DNA from: an uncultured Eubacteriales bacterium
GTDB lineage: Bacteria > Bacillota > Clostridia > Christensenellales > UBA1242
Length of the DNA stretch: 39,272 bases
Direction of reading: 5' to 3'
NCBI GenBank assembly: GCA_949096025.1
Contig: CARXKP010000004.1
Location: 14,483-53,754 of the forward strand
Under the pieces are notes generated by a model. That model saw only the letters and a list, made by a program, of their open reading frames with translations. It ran no database searches and had not been told where the DNA came from. The translations under genes and the position numbers were made by a program. Below, in pieces: positions 1 to 6,006 of this stretch. Each line of letters begins with the position of its first letter. Position 1 is the stretch's first letter.

Positions 1-53
1 AAAAAAAACTATTTTTTCTTTTATATTAAATAGAAATGTTATAAATTCAACTA

Positions 54-82
54 TTGAATTGACACCCTTTTTATGCTAAAAT
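54..82 (+). promoter_or_regulatory. Promoter of the HAD phosphatase gene
   Basis: A -35 box TTGAAT (54-59), a 17-nt spacer and an extended -10 TGC-TAAAAT (hexamer 77-82) lie just before the first gene. A second -35-like TTGACA (59-64) overlaps but is only 12 nt from this -10. The ribosome binding site AAGGAG is at 102-107, 5 nt before the ATG at 113. Confidence 0.6.
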
Positions 83-112
83 GATGTTAGTTAAATTTTA
101 CAAGGAGAAAAA

Positions 113-793
113 ATGAAAGCAATTATATTTGATTTTGATGGAACTATTACTTATAAAAGTAAAAATATATGGAGTTGGGTTTGGGCAAAATTAGGACTTA
201 GTGATGTTTACCATAAATTATATGAAGAATATAAAGCAGGAAAATACAACTATCAAGAATGGTGTGATATAACTTGTGATATATTCAGAGATAAAAGACT
301 ACAATATAATGATATTAAAACCGCCGCAAGCGAAACAAAACTTATTAAAGGCTTTGGCGAAACCGTAAAAGAATTAAAAGAAAAAGGTATTGGGTTGTAC
401 ATAGTAAGCGGAAGTATAATTGAGGGAATTGAACTTGTACTAGGAGAAAATGTCAAATATTTTGATAAAATCATTGCAAATCACTTCGTTTTTGATAAAA
501 AAGGAGTAATTTCACGCATTAATGCGACAAAATATGACTATGAAGGCAAATCTGTTTTTGCAAGTGAACTCATTAAAAAACTAGACATCTCACCTAAAGA
601 ACTTTGTTTCATAGGCAATGGTGACAATGACGAATGGGTTTACAAAACTGGTTGCAGAACAATTTGTATAAATCCAGACGGTGCAGATTTTTCGAACACT
701 GTTAAATGGTCTCGATGCATTCAGCAAAGCGACGACTTCAGAGATTTACTACCTATTATAGAAAGTTTAGAAGAAGAAAATGAAAGAGAATAA
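113..793 (+). CDS. HAD-superfamily phosphatase, phosphoserine phosphatase-like (HAD-IB)
   Basis: 226-aa cytoplasmic hydrolase of the haloacid dehalogenase superfamily. Motif I is DFDGT (residues 7-11), where Asp7 would be the nucleophile and Asp9 the general acid. Motif II is the Ser of VSGS (S99). Motif III/IV is GNGDNDE (168-174) with the Mg-binding acidic pair D171/D173. The helical cap between motifs I and II and the GDxND-type ending are those of the HAD-IB (phosphoserine phosphatase-like) branch, so a small phosphomonoester is the likely substrate. The exact substrate cannot be read from the sequence and no serine biosynthesis genes are nearby. The start is set by AAGGAG at 102-107. The gene appears to be a single unit: its own promoter lies upstream and a hairpin terminator overlaps its stop codon. 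Confidence 0.85.
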   Translation: MKAIIFDFDGTITYKSKNIWSWVWAKLGLSDVYHKLYEEYKAGKYNYQEWCDITCDIFRDKRLQYNDIKTAASETKLIKGFGETVKELKEKGIGLYIVSGSIIEGIELVLGENVKYFDKIIANHFVFDKKGVISRINATKYDYEGKSVFASELIKKLDISPKELCFIGNGDNDEWVYKTGCRTICINPDGADFSNTVKWSRCIQQSDDFRDLLPIIESLEEENERE

Positions 794-814
794 GAGGGTT
801 GCCCTCTTTTTTTT
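792..814 (+). terminator. Rho-independent terminator after the HAD gene
   Basis: The stem AAGAGGG (792-798) pairs with CCCTCTT (802-808) over a 3-nt loop, followed by a run of T to 814. It begins within the stop codon of the HAD gene. Confidence 0.85.
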
Positions 815-880
815 ATATAATATTATTTGTAAATAGGTTTTTATATCCATTTTATAAAGATTTTTCTGCTTTTTTACAAT

Positions 881-901
881 AAAAAAGGTGCGTACTGCAC
901 C
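881..901 (-). terminator. Rho-independent terminator after the HD-domain gene
   Basis: Read on the minus strand, GGTGC (901-897), loop AGTAC and GCACC (891-887) are followed by six T (886-881). It ends transcription from the HD-domain gene, whose stop is at 953. Confidence 0.75.
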
Positions 902-952
902 CAAAATGATATATTTATGTTTTTTATATTTTCAAAAGATATTATTATGTGA

Positions 953-1549
953 TTAATCTTCTAAATTATTGTCCGTTTCCCTATCGCTTTCTTTGTCTTT
1001 ATCATTTTTTCTATTAACGAAAGTTAACTTAAAATATTTTACAAGTTCTTTATACATTTTGGTATCCTTCACCTCTTCAAAGGCTTTAATAGAATCATAA
1101 TAATGAGTTTGAATGTTTTCTTTTGAAGAATTAAAAGCATTCCACATTTCTTCACCCATATATTTTTCATCTAAATAAATTGCCCTTAAATTAGAAAGAC
1201 TGTCAGCACATTTTATCATCTTTGCTTTTACTGGTCCTCTCGCGAGTCTTTGTGCGTGTTCGTGTTTACGCTCTACATAAGGCATTTTTTTATTTTCTGT
1301 AACATAATCAACAAGAGTTGCAATATTGTCACCAAAACGCTCCCTAATCTCGTCAAGAGATGTTCCTGTATCCTCAACGGTATCGTGAAGAATTGCTCCA
1401 ATAAGGGTTTCTTCATCTGCCCCATTTTCTCTTAAAATTTGTACCACCTCATAAATATGTACCATATATGGAAATGGTGCAATTTTTCTAATTTGATTTT
1501 TATGTTTTTCAGTTGCAAATCTAATTGCTTCAAAATATTTTTCTGTCAT
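953..1549 (-). CDS. Small HD-domain (p)ppGpp hydrolase-like protein (RelA/SpoT hydrolase domain only)
   Basis: 198-aa HD-superfamily metal-dependent phosphohydrolase. The N-terminal 160 residues resemble the hydrolase half of RelA/SpoT and the stand-alone MESH1-type enzymes. H31 (YMVH) and the HDTVED box (H55-D56, E59-D60) match the HDxxED signature, and KCADSLSNL supplies the second conserved Asp. The fold is known to hydrolyse the 3'-pyrophosphate of (p)ppGpp using Mn. No synthetase, TGS or ACT domain is present, so this is a small alarmone-hydrolase type, though other nucleotide substrates are possible. The C-terminal tail of about 20 residues is highly charged. The ribosome binding site is an AAGGAGG-type run at about 1552-1561. 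The gene is divergent from a LysR regulator and shares an operator-like dyad with it. Confidence 0.8.
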   Translation of the reverse strand: MTEKYFEAIRFATEKHKNQIRKIAPFPYMVHIYEVVQILRENGADEETLIGAILHDTVEDTGTSLDEIRERFGDNIATLVDYVTENKKMPYVERKHEHAQRLARGPVKAKMIKCADSLSNLRAIYLDEKYMGEEMWNAFNSSKENIQTHYYDSIKAFEEVKDTKMYKELVKYFKLTFVNRKNDKDKESDRETDNNLED

Positions 1550-1569
1550 AACCCCCTCCTTATACTTGC

Positions 1570-1598
1570 ATTATAACATTAAATGTGTTATAAGTAAA
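1570..1598 (-). promoter_or_regulatory. Promoter of the HD-domain gene
   Basis: On the minus strand, -35 TTTACT (1598-1593), a 17-nt spacer and -10 TATAAT (1575-1570) preceded by TGT (extended -10). The LysR-type dyad at 1571-1593 covers the spacer and the -10, so a protein bound there should block or reposition RNA polymerase. Confidence 0.65.
1571..1593. promoter_or_regulatory. Perfect dyad, likely LysR-family operator
   Basis: Perfect inverted repeat TTATAACA (1571-1578), 7-nt spacer, TGTTATAA (1586-1593), in the 84-bp gap between the divergent HD-domain and LysR genes. LysR-type regulators usually bind dyads in such divergent gaps and repress their own gene. That this regulator binds here is inference. 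Confidence 0.6.
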
Positions 1599-1633
1599 AT
1601 ATATTATTCTAATGTTTATCATAAGGAGGGTTT

Positions 1634-2473
1634 ATGGATATAACTGCAAATTTAGATAGATTTAGGATATTTTATCAAGTTGCTAAAATAGGGAATATTA
1701 CAAAAGCGAGTGAGATTTTATTTATATCTCAACCCGCAGTTTCAATGACAATCAAAAATCTTGAGGAAGAACTTGAAACAACCCTTTTTATAAGAAGTAA
1801 GAAAGGCGTAACTCTTACAAAAGCAGGCGAAAAGATTTATAAACAATTACAGAATGCATTTTCATATCTTGCACAAATTAATAATATAGTAGAAGAAGAA
1901 AATGGGTTGATTAAGGGTGAAATTGTTATTGGTTGTGGATCGCATATAGCAAGAAGAGTGCTTGTCGAACCATATAAAAAGTTTTTAAATAAATATTCTA
2001 ATATAAAACTAATACAGACGGAATATGTCCAAACAAAACTTGTGGAACAACTCAAAAATGGTTCCATCGACCTTGTAATCACGCAATACAATGGAAAATA
2101 TGACGATCTTTATTTTATGCCGATTACCTGTCAACCATATGCTTTTGTGACAAGCCCAAACTGCACAAATGATAGATTTATTACACTTACTAAAGGATCA
2201 TATGCTCAATCTCTTTTTGACAAATTTATTGAAGATTATCACCTTGAAAATAAACCTTATATCTCGGTTTCAGGTTATAACTTTGCTCTTGAACTTGCCC
2301 TTAATGGAATCGGTACAACTCTTGTTCCTTACTACCTAATTGAACATTATGTCAAAGAAGGGCGACTTAAAATTGTATATAAAGATTACCCTCTTCCAAG
2401 CGTAAACTTCGGCTATTATTTCAATCCAAATTTAATTTCTAGAGCAGCAAAAGAGTTTATAAAATATATATAA
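1634..2473 (+). CDS. LysR-family transcriptional regulator
   Basis: 279-aa LysR-type regulator of normal size for the family. The N-terminal winged helix-turn-helix (about residues 1-65) is typical: F-x-x-V-A-x-x-G-N-I-T-K-A-S-E-like spacing, then SQPAVSMTIKNLEEELETT and the wing FIRSKKGVTLTKAGE. A type-2 periplasmic-binding-like effector domain follows from about residue 90 (GEIVIGCG) to the end, with LELALNGIGTTLVPYYL as the usual late strand-helix. The effector cannot be predicted. Ribosome binding site AAGGAGGG is at 1623-1630, 3 nt before the ATG. It is divergent from the (p)ppGpp-hydrolase-like gene, which makes that gene its most likely target together with itself. Confidence 0.92.
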   Translation: MDITANLDRFRIFYQVAKIGNITKASEILFISQPAVSMTIKNLEEELETTLFIRSKKGVTLTKAGEKIYKQLQNAFSYLAQINNIVEEENGLIKGEIVIGCGSHIARRVLVEPYKKFLNKYSNIKLIQTEYVQTKLVEQLKNGSIDLVITQYNGKYDDLYFMPITCQPYAFVTSPNCTNDRFITLTKGSYAQSLFDKFIEDYHLENKPYISVSGYNFALELALNGIGTTLVPYYLIEHYVKEGRLKIVYKDYPLPSVNFGYYFNPNLISRAAKEFIKYI

Positions 2474-2579
2474 TAGAATAATCTTTATCATTATTTTAAA
2501 AGGAAAAGCATAAAAACTATCAAGCAAACGCCTATTTCTTCAAAAAATAACAAATAAAATCTTAAAATTTCTACAAATT

Positions 2580-2608
2580 TTGACTTTAGGTATTTACAAA
2601 AGTATAAA
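2580..2608 (+). promoter_or_regulatory. Promoter of the 227-aa gene
   Basis: TTGACT (2580-2585), a 17-nt spacer and TATAAA (2603-2608). The expected transcription start near 2615 lies after the upstream in-frame ATG at 2612, which supports translation from 2654. Confidence 0.7.
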
Positions 2609-2653
2609 ATTATGATATTATTATTGTGTAAAAATCTTTATATGAGGTGTATT

Positions 2654-3337
2654 ATGAGAGAAAAAAATAAATATTATATTAAAGATAATGCAGGTTTAAC
2701 TGGTGAAAAACTTGCTAATATGAAGAAAAACAATTATTATGTTTATAGAGCACTTACAAATATTTATAAATCAGTTGAAGATAACAATCCAAAAATCGGC
2801 GGACCTTTTCGCTCTGCTCTTTTAGCTGGTGAACTTCAAAGAAGTGACACTCAAACAGGATTTAACACTAATAATCTTGGAGCAAAACTTAAATATTTAG
2901 TTGCTTCTTTAAATGATCCTGCCAGTGTTGCAAAATTCAAAAAATCATTCTTATATCAAAACATACTTGAACCAATGTCTTGCGGAACACAAGCCGAAGT
3001 TGATGACCAATGGCTTAACTTCAAACATACTAATGGTTATGATCCTGCCTTTAAAAACAAAAGTTCACTTGATGCTGCATTAATTTGCCAAAGAGATGAT
3101 ATGACTGCTCCTTTTGGACTTGACTTTTCTAAACTTATAGATACATTTGTTCAAACAGATAGAAATGGCAATTACTATCTTGAAGACAAGTATACAATTG
3201 AAGAAGAAATTGCTGGTGATGAAGCAATGCACGCTCAGTTAAAATCTTTAAAGTCAAATGAAAGATTTAAAGCAAGTTATTTAAATCCAAAAGCAACAAC
3301 CAACTATCTTGAAGATGATTCTGAAAATAATTTATAA
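2654..3337 (+). CDS. Hypothetical protein, 227 aa
   Basis: I do not recognise this family. The start at 2654 is chosen because GAGGTG sits 7-8 nt upstream and because an in-frame ATG at 2612 lies at or before the predicted transcription start. The product is soluble-looking, with no signal peptide or membrane segment, rich in Asn, Lys and Asp, and starts with a basic, Tyr-rich stretch (MREKNKYYIK). It has two Cys (in SCGTQ and LICQR) and an acidic C-terminus (EDDSENNL). Stop codons are doubled (TAA TAA). It converges with the 485-aa gene of unknown function, the two being separated only by two terminator hairpins. Nothing further about function can be supported. Confidence 0.75.
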   Translation: MREKNKYYIKDNAGLTGEKLANMKKNNYYVYRALTNIYKSVEDNNPKIGGPFRSALLAGELQRSDTQTGFNTNNLGAKLKYLVASLNDPASVAKFKKSFLYQNILEPMSCGTQAEVDDQWLNFKHTNGYDPAFKNKSSLDAALICQRDDMTAPFGLDFSKLIDTFVQTDRNGNYYLEDKYTIEEEIAGDEAMHAQLKSLKSNERFKASYLNPKATTNYLEDDSENNL

Positions 3338-3339
3338 TA

Positions 3340-3375
3340 AAAAACTCTAGAAATTTCTAGAGTTTTTCTTTTTTT
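3340..3375 (+). terminator. Terminator after the 227-aa gene
   Basis: A perfect 28-nt palindrome (arms 3340-3353 and 3354-3367, core ACTCTAG/CTAGAGT), followed by a T-rich run to 3375. It lies 2 nt after the stop codon. Confidence 0.85.
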
Positions 3376-3378
3376 AAC

Positions 3379-3407
3379 AAAAAGCATTCTAAAATAGAAT
3401 GCTTTTT
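3379..3407 (-). terminator. Terminator after the 485-aa gene
   Basis: Stem AAAAAGCATTCTA (3379-3391), loop AAA, stem TAGAATGCTTTTT (3395-3407). It overlaps the minus-strand stop codon (3406-3408). The A/T arms give a T-run on either strand, so it could be bidirectional. Confidence 0.8.
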
Positions 3408-4863
3408 ATGAACCTACATTTTCTGGTTCAAATATGTTATTCGCTTCATTTTCATTTCTTTTTTCGTCCGCATTTGTTGTAGCGGCTGTCTTATCTGTTG
3501 CTTTTTTAACTCCAGCCTCACGATCTTTTGCTTCTGTAGGTATCTCTGGTGTTTCTTCTAATAATTTATCAAAATCTGTACCACCTTTTTCGATAGGTTT
3601 TCCATTATTAACATCAATGTCTAGATCATACAAAGGTTCATTTAGTTTTTCATTTGGAATTTCGGGATGAATTGCCTCCCTAGCAAAATTTACGGCTCCT
3701 ACAGCATACTTCTCTAAGCCTTTTAAGAAATCTATAAGATCTTGACTAAGACTATCACCTACTGTTTTAGCAACTTTTATCGTTCCACTTGATGAAGATG
3801 ACTTTTTCTCTTCTTCCTTCTTTTTATCATCCTTCTTCTTAACATCTTTTTTCTTATCATCTTTCTTTTGTTCTGGTTTCTTTTGTGGTGGTTTTTTACC
3901 AGCTTTCTTTTCTGTAGCCTTTTTTGTTGGATCAATAGCTTTATTTTGCATTTCAAGTGGACCTCTCATTGAGGCTTGGTCTACTTGATAAAGAGTTTTA
4001 TTCATTTCTCTTACAATAGCCGATACTTTCACTGGGTCAAGACCGATACCCTCAAAGCCACCATATTCATCAATGATACGGTCAAGAAGTGCTTTATAAC
4101 TTGTATATCTAAATTTTTCGTCAATCTCTATATTTTTACCATTGAGAAGTTCCCTATATTTGGCAAGAACCTCTTTACAAAGGTCGCCTCCCTCTTCAAG
4201 TTCTTTAAGCATCTTCATAAGATAAATTTGCGATGCCATATCATAGAGATTGCCTGCAATAAGTTCAAAATCAAATGCATCTTGCATAATAACAGCAAGT
4301 TCTGGAACAGCAAAGTCATCAACCTTTGTTGCAACATCAACAAGGTGGAAAGCTTTACGAAGTTTTATTCTAAACTCATCATCATCTACATCTTCAAAAT
4401 CGGCAATGTGTGTTACAATGAATTCGTGTCCTAAGAAATCGTCTACAAATTCTGAAAGGTAAAGAGATGCTTTAGCAGTTCCGCCAGCAGAAGAAAGCCT
4501 AATACTATAATAGAAATGCTTTTTCATATAAAGAGCTATTGCTTTATAGTATGTTTCATTTTGGTCCTCAATTTCCTTTTCCATATTGATAAGATCTCGT
4601 CTTATAAGATCAGGAATGACATATTGACCATTTTCATCAACGTGACCAACAAGTTTATACTTCATCTTCATTATCTTCATACGATACTTCTGATAAGTAA
4701 TATACTCTGCCTTAGTAACAGTTAAATCTGTACCAAAAACATTATAAGGCTTTGGTGGAGGTGGTGGAGCCTTATCTGGTTCTTTTTGAAGTTCTGCTTC
4801 ATTTTCGCCTTTAGCAAGATAATCAAGTTCATCCGCCAGGTCGTTTCTTTCATTATCTATCAT
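3406..4863 (-). CDS. Hypothetical acidic/lysine-rich protein, 485 aa
   Basis: Family not recognised. Order of regions: an acidic N-terminus (1-30); a proline run PPPPPKP (33-39); a largely helical, Met/Tyr-rich middle (about 45-300) with acidic patches such as FEDVDDDEF; a low-complexity basic tract of Lys/Asp/Glu repeats (about 306-350) ending in five Ser; then an Asn/Glu/Thr-rich tail. There is no signal peptide and no membrane segment, so it is probably cytoplasmic. The Lys tract could bind nucleic acid or be a flexible linker, but that is a guess. There is no ribosome binding site before the ATG, and the promoter -10 lies only 6 nt upstream, so the mRNA may be leaderless. It is convergent with the 227-aa gene. 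Confidence 0.75.
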   Translation of the reverse strand: MIDNERNDLADELDYLAKGENEAELQKEPDKAPPPPPKPYNVFGTDLTVTKAEYITYQKYRMKIMKMKYKLVGHVDENGQYVIPDLIRRDLINMEKEIEDQNETYYKAIALYMKKHFYYSIRLSSAGGTAKASLYLSEFVDDFLGHEFIVTHIADFEDVDDDEFRIKLRKAFHLVDVATKVDDFAVPELAVIMQDAFDFELIAGNLYDMASQIYLMKMLKELEEGGDLCKEVLAKYRELLNGKNIEIDEKFRYTSYKALLDRIIDEYGGFEGIGLDPVKVSAIVREMNKTLYQVDQASMRGPLEMQNKAIDPTKKATEKKAGKKPPQKKPEQKKDDKKKDVKKKDDKKKEEEKKSSSSSGTIKVAKTVGDSLSQDLIDFLKGLEKYAVGAVNFAREAIHPEIPNEKLNEPLYDLDIDVNNGKPIEKGGTDFDKLLEETPEIPTEAKDREAGVKKATDKTAATTNADEKRNENEANNIFEPENVGS

Positions 4864-4869
4864 AGAAAC

Positions 4870-4898
4870 ATTTTAACCAAAAGTAAACTAAATGTCAA
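4870..4898 (-). promoter_or_regulatory. Promoter of the 485-aa gene, abutting the start codon
   Basis: On the minus strand: TTGACA (4898-4893), a 17-nt spacer, TAAAAT (4875-4870). Only GTTTCT separates the -10 from the ATG at 4863, so transcription should start at or next to the A of ATG. Confidence 0.7.
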
Positions 4899-4974
4899 TT
4901 CATATTTCGACATTAAGGTAAATTATTTACATCTCTTCTGAAGTATTTTATTTGAATAACCGTCAGGTTCCTTT

Positions 4975-5289
4975 TCACTTTTTCAAATAAGATACACAAT
5001 ATGGCTTTTCCTTAATAGAATTTAGAGTTATACCATTTGAAACACATATTCCATTATGATTAAAAAGACAATTTGCCCTGCATTTAATTTCTAAAGTTTT
5101 GCTATCTCGTTGAGGAGCATATTGAGGCTCTTGTGTAAATAAATTTTTAGTTACATCTTGAACCTCTTCTTTTTCCATATCTCTTTCATAAGTAGAACAA
5201 ACTACCTCACCATCTACTAGTACTTTATTGGCCTTACAGGTAAACCTATCGTTATATTTACATAGACCTTTTCTACCTCTAATATCCAT
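4975..5289 (-). CDS. Small protein with two DUF1540-like cysteine clusters
   Basis: 104 aa with two Cys-containing segments of similar layout. The first (about residues 9-34) reads C-K-Y-N-D-x-x-x-C-K-A-N-x-V-x-V and ends CSTY. The second (about 70-102) reads C-R-A-N-C-x-F-N-x-x-G-x-C-V-S-N-x-I-T-x and ends YCVSYL. The spacing Cx3CxyN...CxA..I.V...C resembles DUF1540, small clostridial proteins thought to bind metal. The assignment is by motif only. The two clusters are joined by a charged linker of about 35 residues. The ribosome binding site is GAGGG at 5293-5297, and a TATAAT box lies at 5314-5309. It stops with TGA, the only TGA stop in the window. It is divergent from rplI. Confidence 0.75.
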   Translation of the reverse strand: MDIRGRKGLCKYNDRFTCKANKVLVDGEVVCSTYERDMEKEEVQDVTKNLFTQEPQYAPQRDSKTLEIKCRANCLFNHNGICVSNGITLNSIKEKPYCVSYLKK

Positions 5290-5353
5290 ATTCCCTCACT
5301 TTTATTTGATTATATCCATAAAAAACAAGATTTAATCATTTATAGTCATTCGT

Positions 5354-5382
5354 TTGACAAAAGAAGTTAATTCTTATACAAT
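5354..5382 (+). promoter_or_regulatory. Promoter of rplI
   Basis: TTGACA (5354-5359), a 17-nt spacer, TACAAT (5377-5382). The -35 box contains an in-frame TTG that would extend the bL9 reading frame, so that start is not used. Confidence 0.8.
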
Positions 5383-5407
5383 ATACAATATAAATAAGGA
5401 GTTAACT

Positions 5408-5851
5408 ATGAAAGTATTGTTGCTTACAGATGTACGAGGAACTGGAAAAAAAGGTGAAATAAAAGAAGTTGCAGACGGATACGCAAACAACTTTTTAATT
5501 AAAACAGGAAAAGCAAAGCGTGCTGATAATAGTGCAATAAGCGAAAATAAAAACCGCAAAGAAGCAAATGACTATCATAAAGAAATGGAAAGACAAGAAG
5601 CAGTTACTCTTGGCGAAAAACTAAAAGGTCAAAATATTATTGTAAAAATTAAATGCGGTGAAAATGGTAAGACTTTTGGCTCTATCACCTCAAAAGAAAT
5701 TGCTGATGCTTTGTCTGCTCGTGGCTTTAATGTTGACAAGAGAAAGATTGAACTTAAAGACCCAATTCGCACTGTTGGAAGTTATAGAGTAAATGTAAAA
5801 CTTCACGCAGTTGTTTCTGTTATGATTACTATAACTGTAGAGGCGCTTTAG
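5408..5851 (+). CDS. rplI: Ribosomal protein bL9
   Basis: 147 aa, close to the usual 148-150 of bL9, a two-domain protein of the large ribosomal subunit that binds 23S rRNA. The N-terminal domain has the family signature: [18 protein letters not shown], then [10 protein letters not shown] and the K-x-G-x-A segment that contacts rRNA. A long, charged connecting helix follows at about 45-75. The C-terminal domain contains [16 protein letters not shown] and ends in the usual beta-strand. The start at 5408 is set by AAGGAG at 5396-5401. The gene stands alone with its own promoter and terminator instead of next to rpsR, gdpP or dnaB, its common neighbours in Bacillota. The stop is TAG. Confidence 0.96.
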   Translation: MKVLLLTDVRGTGKKGEIKEVADGYANNFLIKTGKAKRADNSAISENKNRKEANDYHKEMERQEAVTLGEKLKGQNIIVKIKCGENGKTFGSITSKEIADALSARGFNVDKRKIELKDPIRTVGSYRVNVKLHAVVSVMITITVEAL

Positions 5852-5868
5852 TAGTTTTAAATGGAATT

Positions 5869-5910
5869 ATTGAAAATTTTGCAAAAAATTGCAATTTTTC
5901 AATGTTTTTT
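5869..5910 (+). terminator. Terminator after rplI
   Basis: An AT-rich hairpin: ATTGAAAA (5869-5876) pairs with TTTTCAAT (5896-5903), and TTGCAA (5879-5884) with TTGCAA (5889-5894), with a small internal loop. T-run 5905-5910. Confidence 0.6.
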
Positions 5911-5977
5911 CATTAAATTTTTCAAATTCTTACGATAATATAAGATAAATTTAAAAAAATGTTATTTAAAAAACTTT

Positions 5978-6006
5978 AAAAAATGGGCAAAATTTGCCCA
6001 TTTTTT
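5978..6006. terminator. Bidirectional terminator between rplI and the 973-aa surface gene
   Basis: Near-perfect palindrome: AAAAAATGGGCAAA (5978-5991), one central base, TTTGCCCATTTTTT (5993-6006). The GGGC/GCCC core and T-runs on both strands suit the convergent genes. It overlaps the minus-strand stop codon at 6005-6007. Confidence 0.85.

Noticed and set aside
2612..2653. Upstream ATG for the 227-aa gene
   Set aside because: It lies at or before the predicted transcription start and has no ribosome binding site; GAGGTG precedes the ATG at 2654.
4975..5289. Mollicute-type code with TGA as Trp
   Set aside because: This gene ends in TGA, and all recognised genes are full length using TGG for Trp.
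5354..5407. TTG start extending bL9 by 18 residues
   Set aside because: The TTG is part of the -35 box TTGACA, and bL9 begins at MKVLLL with AAGGAG 6 nt upstream.
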